A stretch of 64,000 nt of DNA from Chitinophagaceae bacterium (GTDB taxonomy: Bacteria > Bacteroidota > Bacteroidia > Chitinophagales > Chitinophagaceae). The notes below the pieces were generated by a model. The model did not search any database. It was not told the origin of the DNA and was given only the letters and a program-made list of their open reading frames with translations. The position numbers and the translations under genes were made by a program. Each line of letters begins with the position of its first letter. The first letter of the stretch is position 1. The stretch spans positions 1 through 64,000 of the forward strand of contig JAICGN010000002.1 of assembly GCA_025923075.1 (NCBI GenBank). Reading direction: 5' to 3'. Of this stretch, positions 1-7,056 are shown piece after piece.

Positions 1-559
1 CTTTAAATTTATACATCGTCATTCGCAGCACATCAATTATTTCATGAAAACCAGAGCCTGTTTGCAATGGGTATTGCACTACTACGACTTTACTTCCGAA
101 ATGTGCTTTTGCTTCACGCACGGTCCGATCATAATCCGCATTATCGTCATCCAGTTTACTCACAGCAAAGATCATCGGCGTCCTAAACTTCTCTGTATAT
201 TCCCAGATAATGTCGGTTCCTACTTCCACTCCCATTACCGCGTTTAGAAGCATTACACCAGTATCAGCAACTCTTAATGCAGAGATCACTTCACCAACAA
301 AGTCATCATAACCGGGCGTATCGAGAATATTTATTTTATAGCCGCGCCATTTGGTGTGCATGAGCTTGCTAAAAATAGAATTACCACGTTCTTGTTCAAG
401 CTCGTGGTAATCCCCGGTAGTGTTTCGTTCGGCTATGCTGCCGCGGCGTGATATTATTCCAGCTTCAAACAGCATGCATTCCGCTAATGTGGTCTTACCC
501 GAGCCGGCATGGCCGAGCAAGACAATATTTTTTACGTGTGAGGTATCAAATTCAGGCAT
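1..559 (-). CDS. EF-G-like translational GTPase (partial, C-terminus beyond left edge)
   Basis: The first 186 residues of a translation-factor GTPase are present; the rest lies outside the window. Translation starts with MPEFDTSHVKNIVLLGHAGS. The P-loop GHAGSGKTT is at residues 16-24, the switch I region has ERGNSI (57-62) where canonical EF-G has ERGITI, G3 is DTPGYDDF (80-87) where canonical EF-G has DTPGHVDF, and G4 is SKLD (134-137) instead of NKxD. The family is the Bacteroidota EF-G paralogue rather than housekeeping FusA. Loss of the catalytic His of G3 suggests weak or altered GTP hydrolysis. A Bacteroides EF-G2 that works without GTPase activity has been reported, and this may be its relative (inference). 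The small coiled-coil gene ending at 740 lies upstream on the same strand. Confidence 0.85.
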   Translation of the reverse strand, partial: MPEFDTSHVKNIVLLGHAGSGKTTLAECMLFEAGIISRRGSIAERNTTGDYHELEQERGNSIFSKLMHTKWRGYKINILDTPGYDDFVGEVISALRVADTGVMLLNAVMGVEVGTDIIWEYTEKFRTPMIFAVSKLDDDNADYDRTVREAKAHFGSKVVVVQYPLQTGSGFHEIIDVLRMTMYKFK

Positions 560-665
560 AGCAATGTGTTTTTAAAGGCAAGTCATGGCTTGTCTTTGCG
601 TTATTAATTATTTTTAATTGGTCCTTCAGAGGTGGAGTAACAAGGAGACGGGCGATAAATCCAGT

Positions 666-684
666 ATCCTGGTTAATCCAGGAT
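666..684. repeat. Short inverted repeat between the coiled-coil gene and the EF-G-like gene
   Basis: ATCCTGG (666-672) and CCAGGAT (678-684) form a perfect 7-bp inverted repeat with a 5-base spacer. It sits in the 180-base gap between two minus-strand genes. No T-run follows on either strand, so an operator or leader hairpin is as likely as a terminator. Confidence 0.4.
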
Positions 685-739
685 GTTCAAATAAGGTGGC
701 AGTTAAATTGTTTAACTATTAGAGCCTTAATATATTTTC

Positions 740-1120
740 TTACGACGCTCGATGAACAAAATCCCCAAATTCTTCACGGAGATTCTTAATTGTGTTGTCG
801 AGTGATTGAAATTCTTCAAATAGTCTTTCATGTTCCGCAATAGTGTCTTCAGATAGTTGCCCACTATTAGCAGCGGTTTCAAATTGTACACGACGATCAT
901 GTACTTTGATAGATTGTTTCAGGTCGTGCACGTTGATAAGTTGAATGTGAAACTGGTTGTGATAACGTTCTACATCATGTAGCTGGTCTTTCGATAGATG
1001 TCGACTTGCTGTTTGTTGAAGTTGTTTCTTAAAATTGTTTAGATCTTCGCGGCAGGAACGCAACGAATCCCTCCAGGTATTGCATTCCCCAGAGAGCTGT
1101 GAGATGTCAACTGTAACCAT
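740..1120 (-). CDS. Small coiled-coil protein of unknown function (126 aa)
   Basis: I do not recognise the family. The protein is soluble, has no signal peptide or membrane segment, is rich in Glu, Gln, His and Leu, and reads as two or three long amphipathic helices. The start MVTVDISQLS is the only reasonable ATG. It lies 180 bases upstream of the EF-G-like gene on the same strand and points away from dnaG. A weak -7-like TACATTTC lies upstream. Adjacency to the EF-G paralogue might indicate a ribosome-related role, but that is only a guess. Confidence 0.65.
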   Translation of the reverse strand: MVTVDISQLSGECNTWRDSLRSCREDLNNFKKQLQQTASRHLSKDQLHDVERYHNQFHIQLINVHDLKQSIKVHDRRVQFETAANSGQLSEDTIAEHERLFEEFQSLDNTIKNLREEFGDFVHRAS

Positions 1121-1302
1121 GGGATTTTAATTTTAAGGTGAAAAAAGCAACCGTCCGAGGGCGGAAATGTATGTATATAAATTTAAGCCAGTTTATTCAT
1201 AAAGTCAAGATTTTTTTTCAACCACAGGTTCACATTGTGGCCTCTATTTAGGATATTCGCTGCCTGGTTTTTTCCTAGTTTCATTACAGATTTTGTCATC
1301 GT

Positions 1303-3348
1303 TTGATTACACAGAATACCATACAACAGATCCTCAGCCGCATTGATATTATTGATGTTATCGGTGGGTTCGTAAAGTTGAAGAAAAGGGGCACCAATTA
1401 CCTTGGCCTTTGTCCTTTTCATAATGAAAGAACCCCATCGTTTACAGTTTCCCCCTCAAAAGAAATTTATAAATGTTTTGGCTGCGGGAAAAGCGGAAAC
1501 ACCATCAGCTTTTTAATGGATCACGAGAAGTACAGCTATGTTGACTCGCTTCGATGGCTGGCAAATAAGTACGGGATCGAGATCGAGGAAACGTTTGCCA
1601 GCGACGAACAGAAACAGCAAATACGGGTGGCAGACAGTCTGTACATTATTAACAGTTTCGCGCAGCAGTTTTTCACTACAACACTTTTTGAAACTGAAGA
1701 AGGCCGTGATATCGGGTTAAGTTATTTAAAAGAAAGAGGGTTCAGGGAAGATATCATTAAAAAATTTCAACTAGGCTATAACCCCGAAGCGAGAGACAGT
1801 TTTGCAAAAGCAGCAATCGCCGGTCAATACAATAGCGAGTTATTATTAAAAACCGGCCTCGTGGTTACCCGGAATGATCAGCTGACAGATAATTATCGTG
1901 GCCGGGTGATCTTTCCCGTACATAATCACAGTGGTAAAATATTGGGATTTGGTGCAAGGATTCTTAAAACAAATGATAAAGCACCTAAGTACATTAATAC
2001 CCCCGAAAACGAGATCTATGTTAAAAGCAAAATTCTTTATGGAAGCTATTTTGCCCGTATGGCAATTGACAAAGCCGATGAGTGTTTGCTCGTAGAAGGA
2101 TATACTGATGTTATTTCACTTCACCAGGCAGGTATAGAAAATGTGGTTGCTTCCGGGGGAACCTCATTGACACTTGATCAATTAAGACTCGTTCGAAAAT
2201 ACAGTAACAACCTTACTATTATTTATGATGGTGACGCTGCAGGTGTCAAAGCAGCGTTGCGTGGTCTTGACCTTGCACTGGAAGAAGGCTTGAATGTAAA
2301 ACTTGTTTTAATACCTGATAAGGAAGATCCTGACAGTTATGTAAACAATGTTGGAGCTTCTGCATTCAATGAATTTGTCAGAAGTCATAAAAAAGATTTT
2401 ATATTATTTCAGCTTGAAGTTGAATTAAAAGATGCGGGCGCCGATACTATAAAAAAATCCGAGGTAGTAAACAACATTGCCGAAACGATCTCAAAGATCA
2501 ATAAGGCGGAGGATTTTACCAAACAACAGGATTATATCAAGCAATGTTCACAAATTTTGAAGATTGATGAATCCGGATTGCACGCATTGGTTAATAAGTT
2601 TATCCGTAACAGGATAAGCACACAGGAAAAGGCCCTCCCTCCCGATCGCTATCGGGATGAAGAGGTAAGATCGCATGAGGAAAATGCGCAAAAAGCTGCG
2701 GCGACTGATTATGACGATACAACTTTCAATCTACTATTCAAAGATGAGTTGCAGGAAAAAGAATTTGCCAGAGTGTTGTTAGAACATGGTAATAAGAAAT
2801 GGAATGGTGGTACAATTGCCGATCATATGCTTGATGAAATTCTTGATGAACAATTGTTCGATAGTGCTGACGTGGTCAAACTTATTAATGTATACAAAAC
2901 AGTTTTGAAAAATGAAAATATAAAACCCGATAAGAATTTTTTTGTTTACCATAGCGATCCCGCGATTAGCTCCTTTACCGTCTCGCTGCTTAACTTTCCT
3001 TACGAAGCAAGCGAGCATTGGAAAAGAGAATTCAGTAGCTCAACAGGCTATCAGCAAAGGCTATTTGAACAGAGTTATGAAGATTTTTTGCGCTCCGTAA
3101 GTGTCGGCAATGAAACCGAGCTAATGACTTTTCTTAAAATGGATGAAGATAAAACGCATGTCGAAGTTGAGTCGGCACTTAATTATTTAAAACTATGTAA
3201 GATAAAAAGGATGATGCTGGAGAACCAGGTTGACCTTGAAAAAAAACATACTCCTGAGGAATATCAAAATCTTGCTCAAACGCATGAGCATTTAAAACAA
3301 ATGGAAAAAGAAATTTCCGATAAATTGGGTGCTGTAATTATCAAATAG
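1303..3348 (+). CDS. dnaG: DNA primase DnaG
   Basis: DnaG synthesises RNA primers at the replication fork. The 681-residue protein has an N-terminal CHC2 zinc finger (C37, H40, C58, C61 in LCPFHNERTPSF and YKCFGCGKSGN). Next come the catalytic core with TOPRIM motifs (LLVEGYTDV, IYDGDAAGVKAA) and a C-terminal helicase-interaction region with charged helices. Length is normal for the family. The start is a TTG: an in-frame TAG stop lies at 1276-1278 and there is no ATG between it and the conserved N-terminus. No Shine-Dalgarno is visible. The 3' end overlaps the convergent CYTH gene by 8 bases. Confidence 0.97.
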   Translation: MITQNTIQQILSRIDIIDVIGGFVKLKKRGTNYLGLCPFHNERTPSFTVSPSKEIYKCFGCGKSGNTISFLMDHEKYSYVDSLRWLANKYGIEIEETFASDEQKQQIRVADSLYIINSFAQQFFTTTLFETEEGRDIGLSYLKERGFREDIIKKFQLGYNPEARDSFAKAAIAGQYNSELLLKTGLVVTRNDQLTDNYRGRVIFPVHNHSGKILGFGARILKTNDKAPKYINTPENEIYVKSKILYGSYFARMAIDKADECLLVEGYTDVISLHQAGIENVVASGGTSLTLDQLRLVRKYSNNLTIIYDGDAAGVKAALRGLDLALEEGLNVKLVLIPDKEDPDSYVNNVGASAFNEFVRSHKKDFILFQLEVELKDAGADTIKKSEVVNNIAETISKINKAEDFTKQQDYIKQCSQILKIDESGLHALVNKFIRNRISTQEKALPPDRYRDEEVRSHEENAQKAAATDYDDTTFNLLFKDELQEKEFARVLLEHGNKKWNGGTIADHMLDEILDEQLFDSADVVKLINVYKTVLKNENIKPDKNFFVYHSDPAISSFTVSLLNFPYEASEHWKREFSSSTGYQQRLFEQSYEDFLRSVSVGNETELMTFLKMDEDKTHVEVESALNYLKLCKIKRMMLENQVDLEKKHTPEEYQNLAQTHEHLKQMEKEISDKLGAVIIK

Positions 3349-3868
3349 TGTCATTCACCTTCAACAGCATATCACTATATGATCCGGCAATCAGATCTTC
3401 TTCTTTTATCCTGAACTCCTTCAAATAAAAATTACATTGTTCGGATAATTCTTCTTTTGTTTTGAGCGCTAAAATGTTCCCAGCCTCTATTTCAATAAAA
3501 CATCCAAGCTCCGGAACGTTATCTATATGAAATTTTACATTATCAATATAATAGATCTCTCTTTTTTTTCTGACTATCATTTTTACACCACAGGATTGTT
3601 CCAATACTTCTTTTAATCCTTTCGCGTCTTCAATTTTTACAAGAAGAAAATGGGAACTCTTGGGACCGGCCTGGTCATTTCGGTTGTAAAAGATGAGGTT
3701 GTTTTCAATATTGCCTTCCCGCAATTTTAGTCTGCCGGTGAAAACATTGAAATAAGTGTCTGTCTGTTCATCTAATCCTTTAAAATCGGCGCTATGTTCT
3801 GCGAGGTAATTCCTGACAAATGACGGATCGGTACACCGGGCTTTTATTTCAACATTGAGGTGAGACAT
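3341..3868 (-). CDS. CYTH-domain protein (class IV adenylate cyclase-like / triphosphate tunnel enzyme)
   Basis: CYTH proteins form a triphosphate-binding beta tunnel and act as class IV adenylate cyclases, thiamine-triphosphatases or inorganic triphosphatases. The N-terminal signature is HLNVEIKAR (residues 3-11), followed by basic and acidic strand motifs such as RLKLREGN and VRKKREIYYIDNVKFHID, and EIEAGN near the end. I chose the ATG at 3868 because the conserved EIKAR motif follows at once. A longer reading frame to 3913 would run through the preceding terminator hairpin. The exact reaction cannot be decided from sequence. The end overlaps dnaG by 8 bases, so transcripts of the two genes are antisense at their 3' ends. 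Confidence 0.85.
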   Translation of the reverse strand: MSHLNVEIKARCTDPSFVRNYLAEHSADFKGLDEQTDTYFNVFTGRLKLREGNIENNLIFYNRNDQAGPKSSHFLLVKIEDAKGLKEVLEQSCGVKMIVRKKREIYYIDNVKFHIDNVPELGCFIEIEAGNILALKTKEELSEQCNFYLKEFRIKEEDLIAGSYSDMLLKVNDTI

Positions 3869-3873
3869 AAAAA

Positions 3874-3902
3874 AAATAACCATGAAAATATCATGGTTAT
3901 TT
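3874..3902 (-). terminator. Intrinsic terminator after the gene at 3922-4359
   Basis: AAATAACCATGA (3874-3885) pairs with TCATGGTTATTT (3891-3902) around a 5-base loop. On the minus strand it is followed by an unbroken T-run that ends only a few bases before the CYTH ATG at 3868. Confidence 0.85.
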
Positions 3903-3921
3903 CTCTTAGCCAATAAAATTT

Positions 3922-4359
3922 TTAGGCTTCCATTGCAGCCATTTCTCTGCGGCTGATCCTTATCCCTTCAACCAACTCACCCTTACAATAACGGGTGGCA
4001 CTCCAAACATGATCTAATGCTACCTGGTCAAGGCATTCGTAACCGGCTTTAGTCAGCTTTTGCCAACTGCATTCACGGTTCAGATCTGTGACAATTTTGG
4101 AGCTGGTCTTGGGAGAAGCAACCCAGAATTTAGAATCACTCTTTAATGCAGGCATTACCTCTTGCAATATGCTGTTAAGCTGATTTTCGTTCACGGCAAA
4201 GACCAGTGCAAAATCAATTTTACGGCTCTTGAGGAGCGGCGTAACATTCTTTGCAAAGGACAGTTTGCTGAACTGCTTTTCAATTGAAGAAGGTAAACCT
4301 TGAATCAGAAGATTCTTTTCGTCTGCAAGCTGAAGCTTTTCGAGAAGCGTTTGAGACAT
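3922..4359 (-). CDS. Small conserved protein of unknown function (145 aa), possibly DUF3052-like
   Basis: The protein begins MSQTLLEKLQLADEKNLLIQ and has no signal peptide or membrane segment. Features include GLPSSIEKQF, a strand-rich centre (IDFALVFAVNE, SDSKFWVASPK) and a C-terminal GIRISRREM. This layout resembles small Bacteroidota proteins labelled DUF3052, but I am not certain. It has its own apparent promoter (-7 box at 4439-4446), a leader of about 75 bases that can form a CCGGT/ACCGG hairpin, and a strong terminator at 3874-3902. It therefore looks monocistronic. Confidence 0.75.
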   Translation of the reverse strand: MSQTLLEKLQLADEKNLLIQGLPSSIEKQFSKLSFAKNVTPLLKSRKIDFALVFAVNENQLNSILQEVMPALKSDSKFWVASPKTSSKIVTDLNRECSWQKLTKAGYECLDQVALDHVWSATRYCKGELVEGIRISRREMAAMEA

Positions 4360-4438
4360 ACCTTAAATTGGTGTTTTTTAGGTTTCCGAAACCGCCCGGT
4401 TCGAAGACCGGCTTCAGTATACACAAATTAGCGGGGCA

Positions 4439-4446
4439 CAAATGTA
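4439..4446 (-). promoter_or_regulatory. Promoter -7 box (TACATTTG) for the gene at 3922-4359
   Basis: On the minus strand the sequence TACATTTG matches the Bacteroidota -7 consensus TAnnTTTG, about 80 bases upstream of the ATG at 4359. No clear -33 TTTG is seen. Confidence 0.5.
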
Positions 4447-4483
4447 CGAAGAATAGTTTGTCGGTGAGCTTCTTGCAAAAGAA

Positions 4484-4514
4484 ATTCCGGCCAACCACTG
4501 AAATTAGCCGGAAT
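4484..4514 (-). terminator. Terminator of the M48 protease gene
   Basis: ATTCCGGC (4484-4491) and GCCGGAAT (4507-4514) are perfect 8-base arms. Read on the minus strand, the hairpin is followed by TTTCTTTTG. It lies 36 bases past the stop of the M48 gene. Confidence 0.7.
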
Positions 4515-4550
4515 ATGAATTCTAATCAAGTTTTTTAAACGGTTGACCGC

Positions 4551-5366
4551 TTAGTTTTTAGCAATCGGCTTGTAGTACTTCATTGCCTCAGGCATGTATC
4601 GCTGAAGTTGTTCAATTCTGCTGCCTTCACTAGGGTGAGTGCTTAAGAATTCCGGTGGTTTTTGGCCTTGTGAAGCCGCTTCCATTCTTTCCCAGAGCGG
4701 AATGGCTTCCTGAGGGTTATAGCCAGCCATTGCTGTCCAGATCAATCCAAATCGGTCAGCCTCCAATTCCTGGTTTCTGGAAAAAGGAAGCATAATTCCT
4801 ACTGTTGTTCCGGCTCCGTAAGCTGCTAAGAACAAATTCTGAGTTTCGGCAGGTTTATTAGCAACTGCGACTGAAAGTGCCACTCCTCCCAACTGCTGGA
4901 GCAGGCCCTGGCTCATTCTCTGGTTTCCATGTTGAAGTAGTGCATGTGACACTTCGTGTCCCATCACAACTGCCAGTGCAGCCTCATTTTGCGAAATGGG
5001 TAGTAATCCCGTATAAACAACGATCTTTCCTCCCGGCATACACCAGGCGTTTACTGCTTTATCATCCACCAAATTATACTCCCATCTAACACCACTTAAT
5101 TTATCGCTTATGCCATTCTGTGCATAATACGTTTCTACTGCCCGTGTAATGCGCTGTCCTACTCTCCTCACCATTTCCGCATCACGATTATTTGATGGAC
5201 TAACAACTCTGTTAGTGGATAAAAATTGCTGGTATTGCTGGGTTCCCATTGCCTGAAGTTCAGATTCAGGTAATAATGTAAGCTGCGATTTTTTAGTCAA
5301 TGGATTTGTGCTGCATGCAATCGTAAATGATGCGGCAACAAATAGGGTCGTTAATATCCTGGTCAT
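4551..5366 (-). CDS. M48-family zinc metalloprotease, lipoprotein
   Basis: This is a membrane-attached periplasmic peptidase of the LoiP/BepA/YcaL type, presumed to act in envelope quality control. The signal peptide ends in the lipobox FTIAC (Cys18 from the chosen start MTRILTTLF). The zinc motif HEVSH is near residue 137, and ELEADRFG near residue 200 supplies the third ligand. A conserved HPSEGSRIEQLQ is close to the C-terminus. At about 271 residues it is the usual single-domain size without a TPR tail. An upstream in-frame ATG at 5384 adds six residues and is possible. The gene is followed by its own terminator and preceded by plsY on the same strand. Confidence 0.92.
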   Translation of the reverse strand: MTRILTTLFVAASFTIACSTNPLTKKSQLTLLPESELQAMGTQQYQQFLSTNRVVSPSNNRDAEMVRRVGQRITRAVETYYAQNGISDKLSGVRWEYNLVDDKAVNAWCMPGGKIVVYTGLLPISQNEAALAVVMGHEVSHALLQHGNQRMSQGLLQQLGGVALSVAVANKPAETQNLFLAAYGAGTTVGIMLPFSRNQELEADRFGLIWTAMAGYNPQEAIPLWERMEAASQGQKPPEFLSTHPSEGSRIEQLQRYMPEAMKYYKPIAKN

Positions 5367-5446
5367 AGTAATTGTTTTTATCACTAATTCAATGATTATA
5401 CCAAATTATGTCAGGTGATTGGTTGGAAAATGATAAGAAGTTGATT

Positions 5447-6118
5447 CTAAAGCTTATTTCGATCCGCATTACCCTTGCGGCGCTGCCTACGACGGTCACG
5501 ATGTTTGAGAATGGGGACTTTGCTCTCATTACCCTGCAAAAGTCTTCCGATATTTTTTTGGTGTGTGATAAGTACCATAAGAGCAACAGCGATTGCGAAA
5601 ATTCTATAAAGGTCTTCAGGTTCGTTAAAGATAACAAGTATAAAAACCGGGAATGCTATGCTTGCAAGTATTGAACTTAATGAAACAAATCTTGTAAGAT
5701 ACAGCACCAGCAAAAACACGCCTACACAACAAACGGCAACAATAGGTTGAATTCCGAGCACCATTCCAAAAACCGTTGCAACTCCCTTACCTCCCCTAAA
5801 CTCAGCCCAAATAGGGAAAATATGTCCCACAACAGCTGCTAATCCAAGTCCGATTTGGAGGTTTGTCATTTGTGTTTCATGATCCAGGTAGTAAGGTAAA
5901 AGGAATGCAAGTTTTACCGCAATTATGCCCTTCAGCATATCAGCTATCATTACGATAGAACCCCAGTTTGGCCCTAATGTTCTAAATGTATTGGTAGCAC
6001 CGGCATTACCACTACCATAGTCACGGATGTCAATACCAAAAAAGTATTTGCTGACCCAGACAGATGAAGGAATACTTCCAATCAGATATGCGAGAACGAT
6101 CAATAGAAATTCGTTCAT
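5447..6118 (-). CDS. plsY: Glycerol-3-phosphate acyltransferase PlsY
   Basis: PlsY transfers the acyl group from acyl-phosphate to glycerol-3-phosphate to make lysophosphatidate in the inner membrane, the first step of phospholipid synthesis. The protein has about five membrane segments and the three family motifs: GSIPSSVWVSK, GSGNAGATNTFRTLG and EFRGGKGVATVFG. The tail is strongly basic (HRDRRRQRRKGNADR). The start MNEFLLIVLAYLIG at 6118 is preferred, because a more upstream ATG (6145) falls in the predicted promoter. prmA lies upstream on the same strand and the M48 gene downstream. Confidence 0.95.
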   Translation of the reverse strand: MNEFLLIVLAYLIGSIPSSVWVSKYFFGIDIRDYGSGNAGATNTFRTLGPNWGSIVMIADMLKGIIAVKLAFLLPYYLDHETQMTNLQIGLGLAAVVGHIFPIWAEFRGGKGVATVFGMVLGIQPIVAVCCVGVFLLVLYLTRFVSLSSILASIAFPVFILVIFNEPEDLYRIFAIAVALMVLITHQKNIGRLLQGNESKVPILKHRDRRRQRRKGNADRNKL

Positions 6119-6142
6119 GTAGCCATTGTTAAAGTTGGAGTA

Positions 6143-6150
6143 CAAATATA
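6143..6150 (-). promoter_or_regulatory. Promoter -7 box (TATATTTG) for plsY
   Basis: TATATTTG on the minus strand fits TAnnTTTG and lies 25 bases before the chosen plsY ATG. It overlaps the longer reading frame's upstream ATG and so supports the shorter start. Confidence 0.5.
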
Positions 6151-6200
6151 ATACAAACGAAACAGAGTTAATAGTAATTTAATACACAGTTCAGACACAC

Positions 6201-7013
6201 TTAATTGTGCAGTTGCAGGGCAAGCCAATTGTTTCGAATTAACTCTTTTTTGAGGCTAAGGTGTAATTCAGTAGCAATACTTAGTATTTCACCTTTATCA
6301 TCCTGTAATAACCCGCTGATCAACATCTTTCCGTCTTTGTTTAATTGACCACTTAGCGCACTGAAATTTTCAAGAATGACATTCTTATTGATATTTGCAA
6401 GAATGACGTCATACTTCATTTTCGAAGAAACTTCTGAAGCCTTTCTTAAAATTATTTTATTACAATTATTTTTTTTAAAATTTTCGTCTGCGTTCGATAT
6501 ACTCCAGTCGTCATTGTCTAATGCATGAATTTTGCCTGCTCCCGACTTTTCGGCAAGTATGGCAAGTATTCCTGTACCCGTACCAAAATCAAGCACCGAT
6601 TTTCCCGTCAGATCAATTTCCTTGATCAATTCAATCATCATATAAGTAGTAGCATGATGACCCGTACCAAAACTCATCTTTGGAGTAATGACAATTTCAA
6701 ATTTTGTAGTTGAGATTGGTTGGTGAAAGTCTGCGCGTATCGCCACATACTCGTCTACTACTACAGGCTGAAAATTCGATTCCCAGATTTGGTTCCAGTT
6801 GGTTTCTGCAATTTTTTCTGACGTATACGACGTTTGATATTTAAAAGCAATTTCATTTAACAGTGAATTATCGAAACGAAGCTCACCTATAAATGCATCA
6901 AGAGTTGTGTCTGTTTCTTCGAACCCCTCATATCCCGCATCCGCAAGTTGGGCAATCAATATTTCTTTTTGTTCGGGTTGCAGATCAGCAAAAGTGATTT
7001 TTATATGATCCAT
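6201..7013 (-). CDS. prmA: Ribosomal protein L11 methyltransferase PrmA
   Basis: PrmA trimethylates ribosomal protein L11 using S-adenosylmethionine. The 270-residue protein has a divergent N-terminal substrate-binding domain. A class I methyltransferase fold follows: SAM motif LDFGTGTGILAILAEKSGAG, acidic motif HALDNDDWSISNADENF, and the family signature ILANINKNVILEN. The sequence SFGTGHHATTYMMIELI just before the SAM motif is also typical of PrmA. A candidate -7 box directly upstream overlaps the tail of the pnp terminator, so prmA may be transcribed separately from pnp. Confidence 0.95.
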   Translation of the reverse strand: MDHIKITFADLQPEQKEILIAQLADAGYEGFEETDTTLDAFIGELRFDNSLLNEIAFKYQTSYTSEKIAETNWNQIWESNFQPVVVDEYVAIRADFHQPISTTKFEIVITPKMSFGTGHHATTYMMIELIKEIDLTGKSVLDFGTGTGILAILAEKSGAGKIHALDNDDWSISNADENFKKNNCNKIILRKASEVSSKMKYDVILANINKNVILENFSALSGQLNKDGKMLISGLLQDDKGEILSIATELHLSLKKELIRNNWLALQLHN

Positions 7014-7020
7014 TTAGATA

Positions 7021-7028
7021 CAAAATTA
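7021..7028 (-). promoter_or_regulatory. Candidate prmA -7 box (TAATTTTG) overlapping the pnp terminator tail
   Basis: TAATTTTG on the minus strand fits TAnnTTTG and is 8-15 bases before the prmA ATG. It begins within the T-tract that follows the pnp terminator stem. No -33 element is recognisable because the stem occupies that place. Confidence 0.4.
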
Positions 7029-7032
7029 AAAA

Positions 7033-7050
7033 CCCCGGCGGTTACCGGGG
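7033..7050 (-). terminator. Terminator of pnp
   Basis: CCCCGG (7033-7038) and CCGGGG (7045-7050) form a GC-rich stem with a 6-base loop. On the minus strand it is followed by TTTTTAATTTTG. It is six bases past the pnp stop. Confidence 0.85.
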
Positions 7051-7056
7051 CTATTA

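Noticed and set aside
1183-1422. Open reading frame on the minus strand over the dnaG start
   Set aside because: It covers the conserved DnaG N-terminus in another frame and its protein shows no recognisable features.
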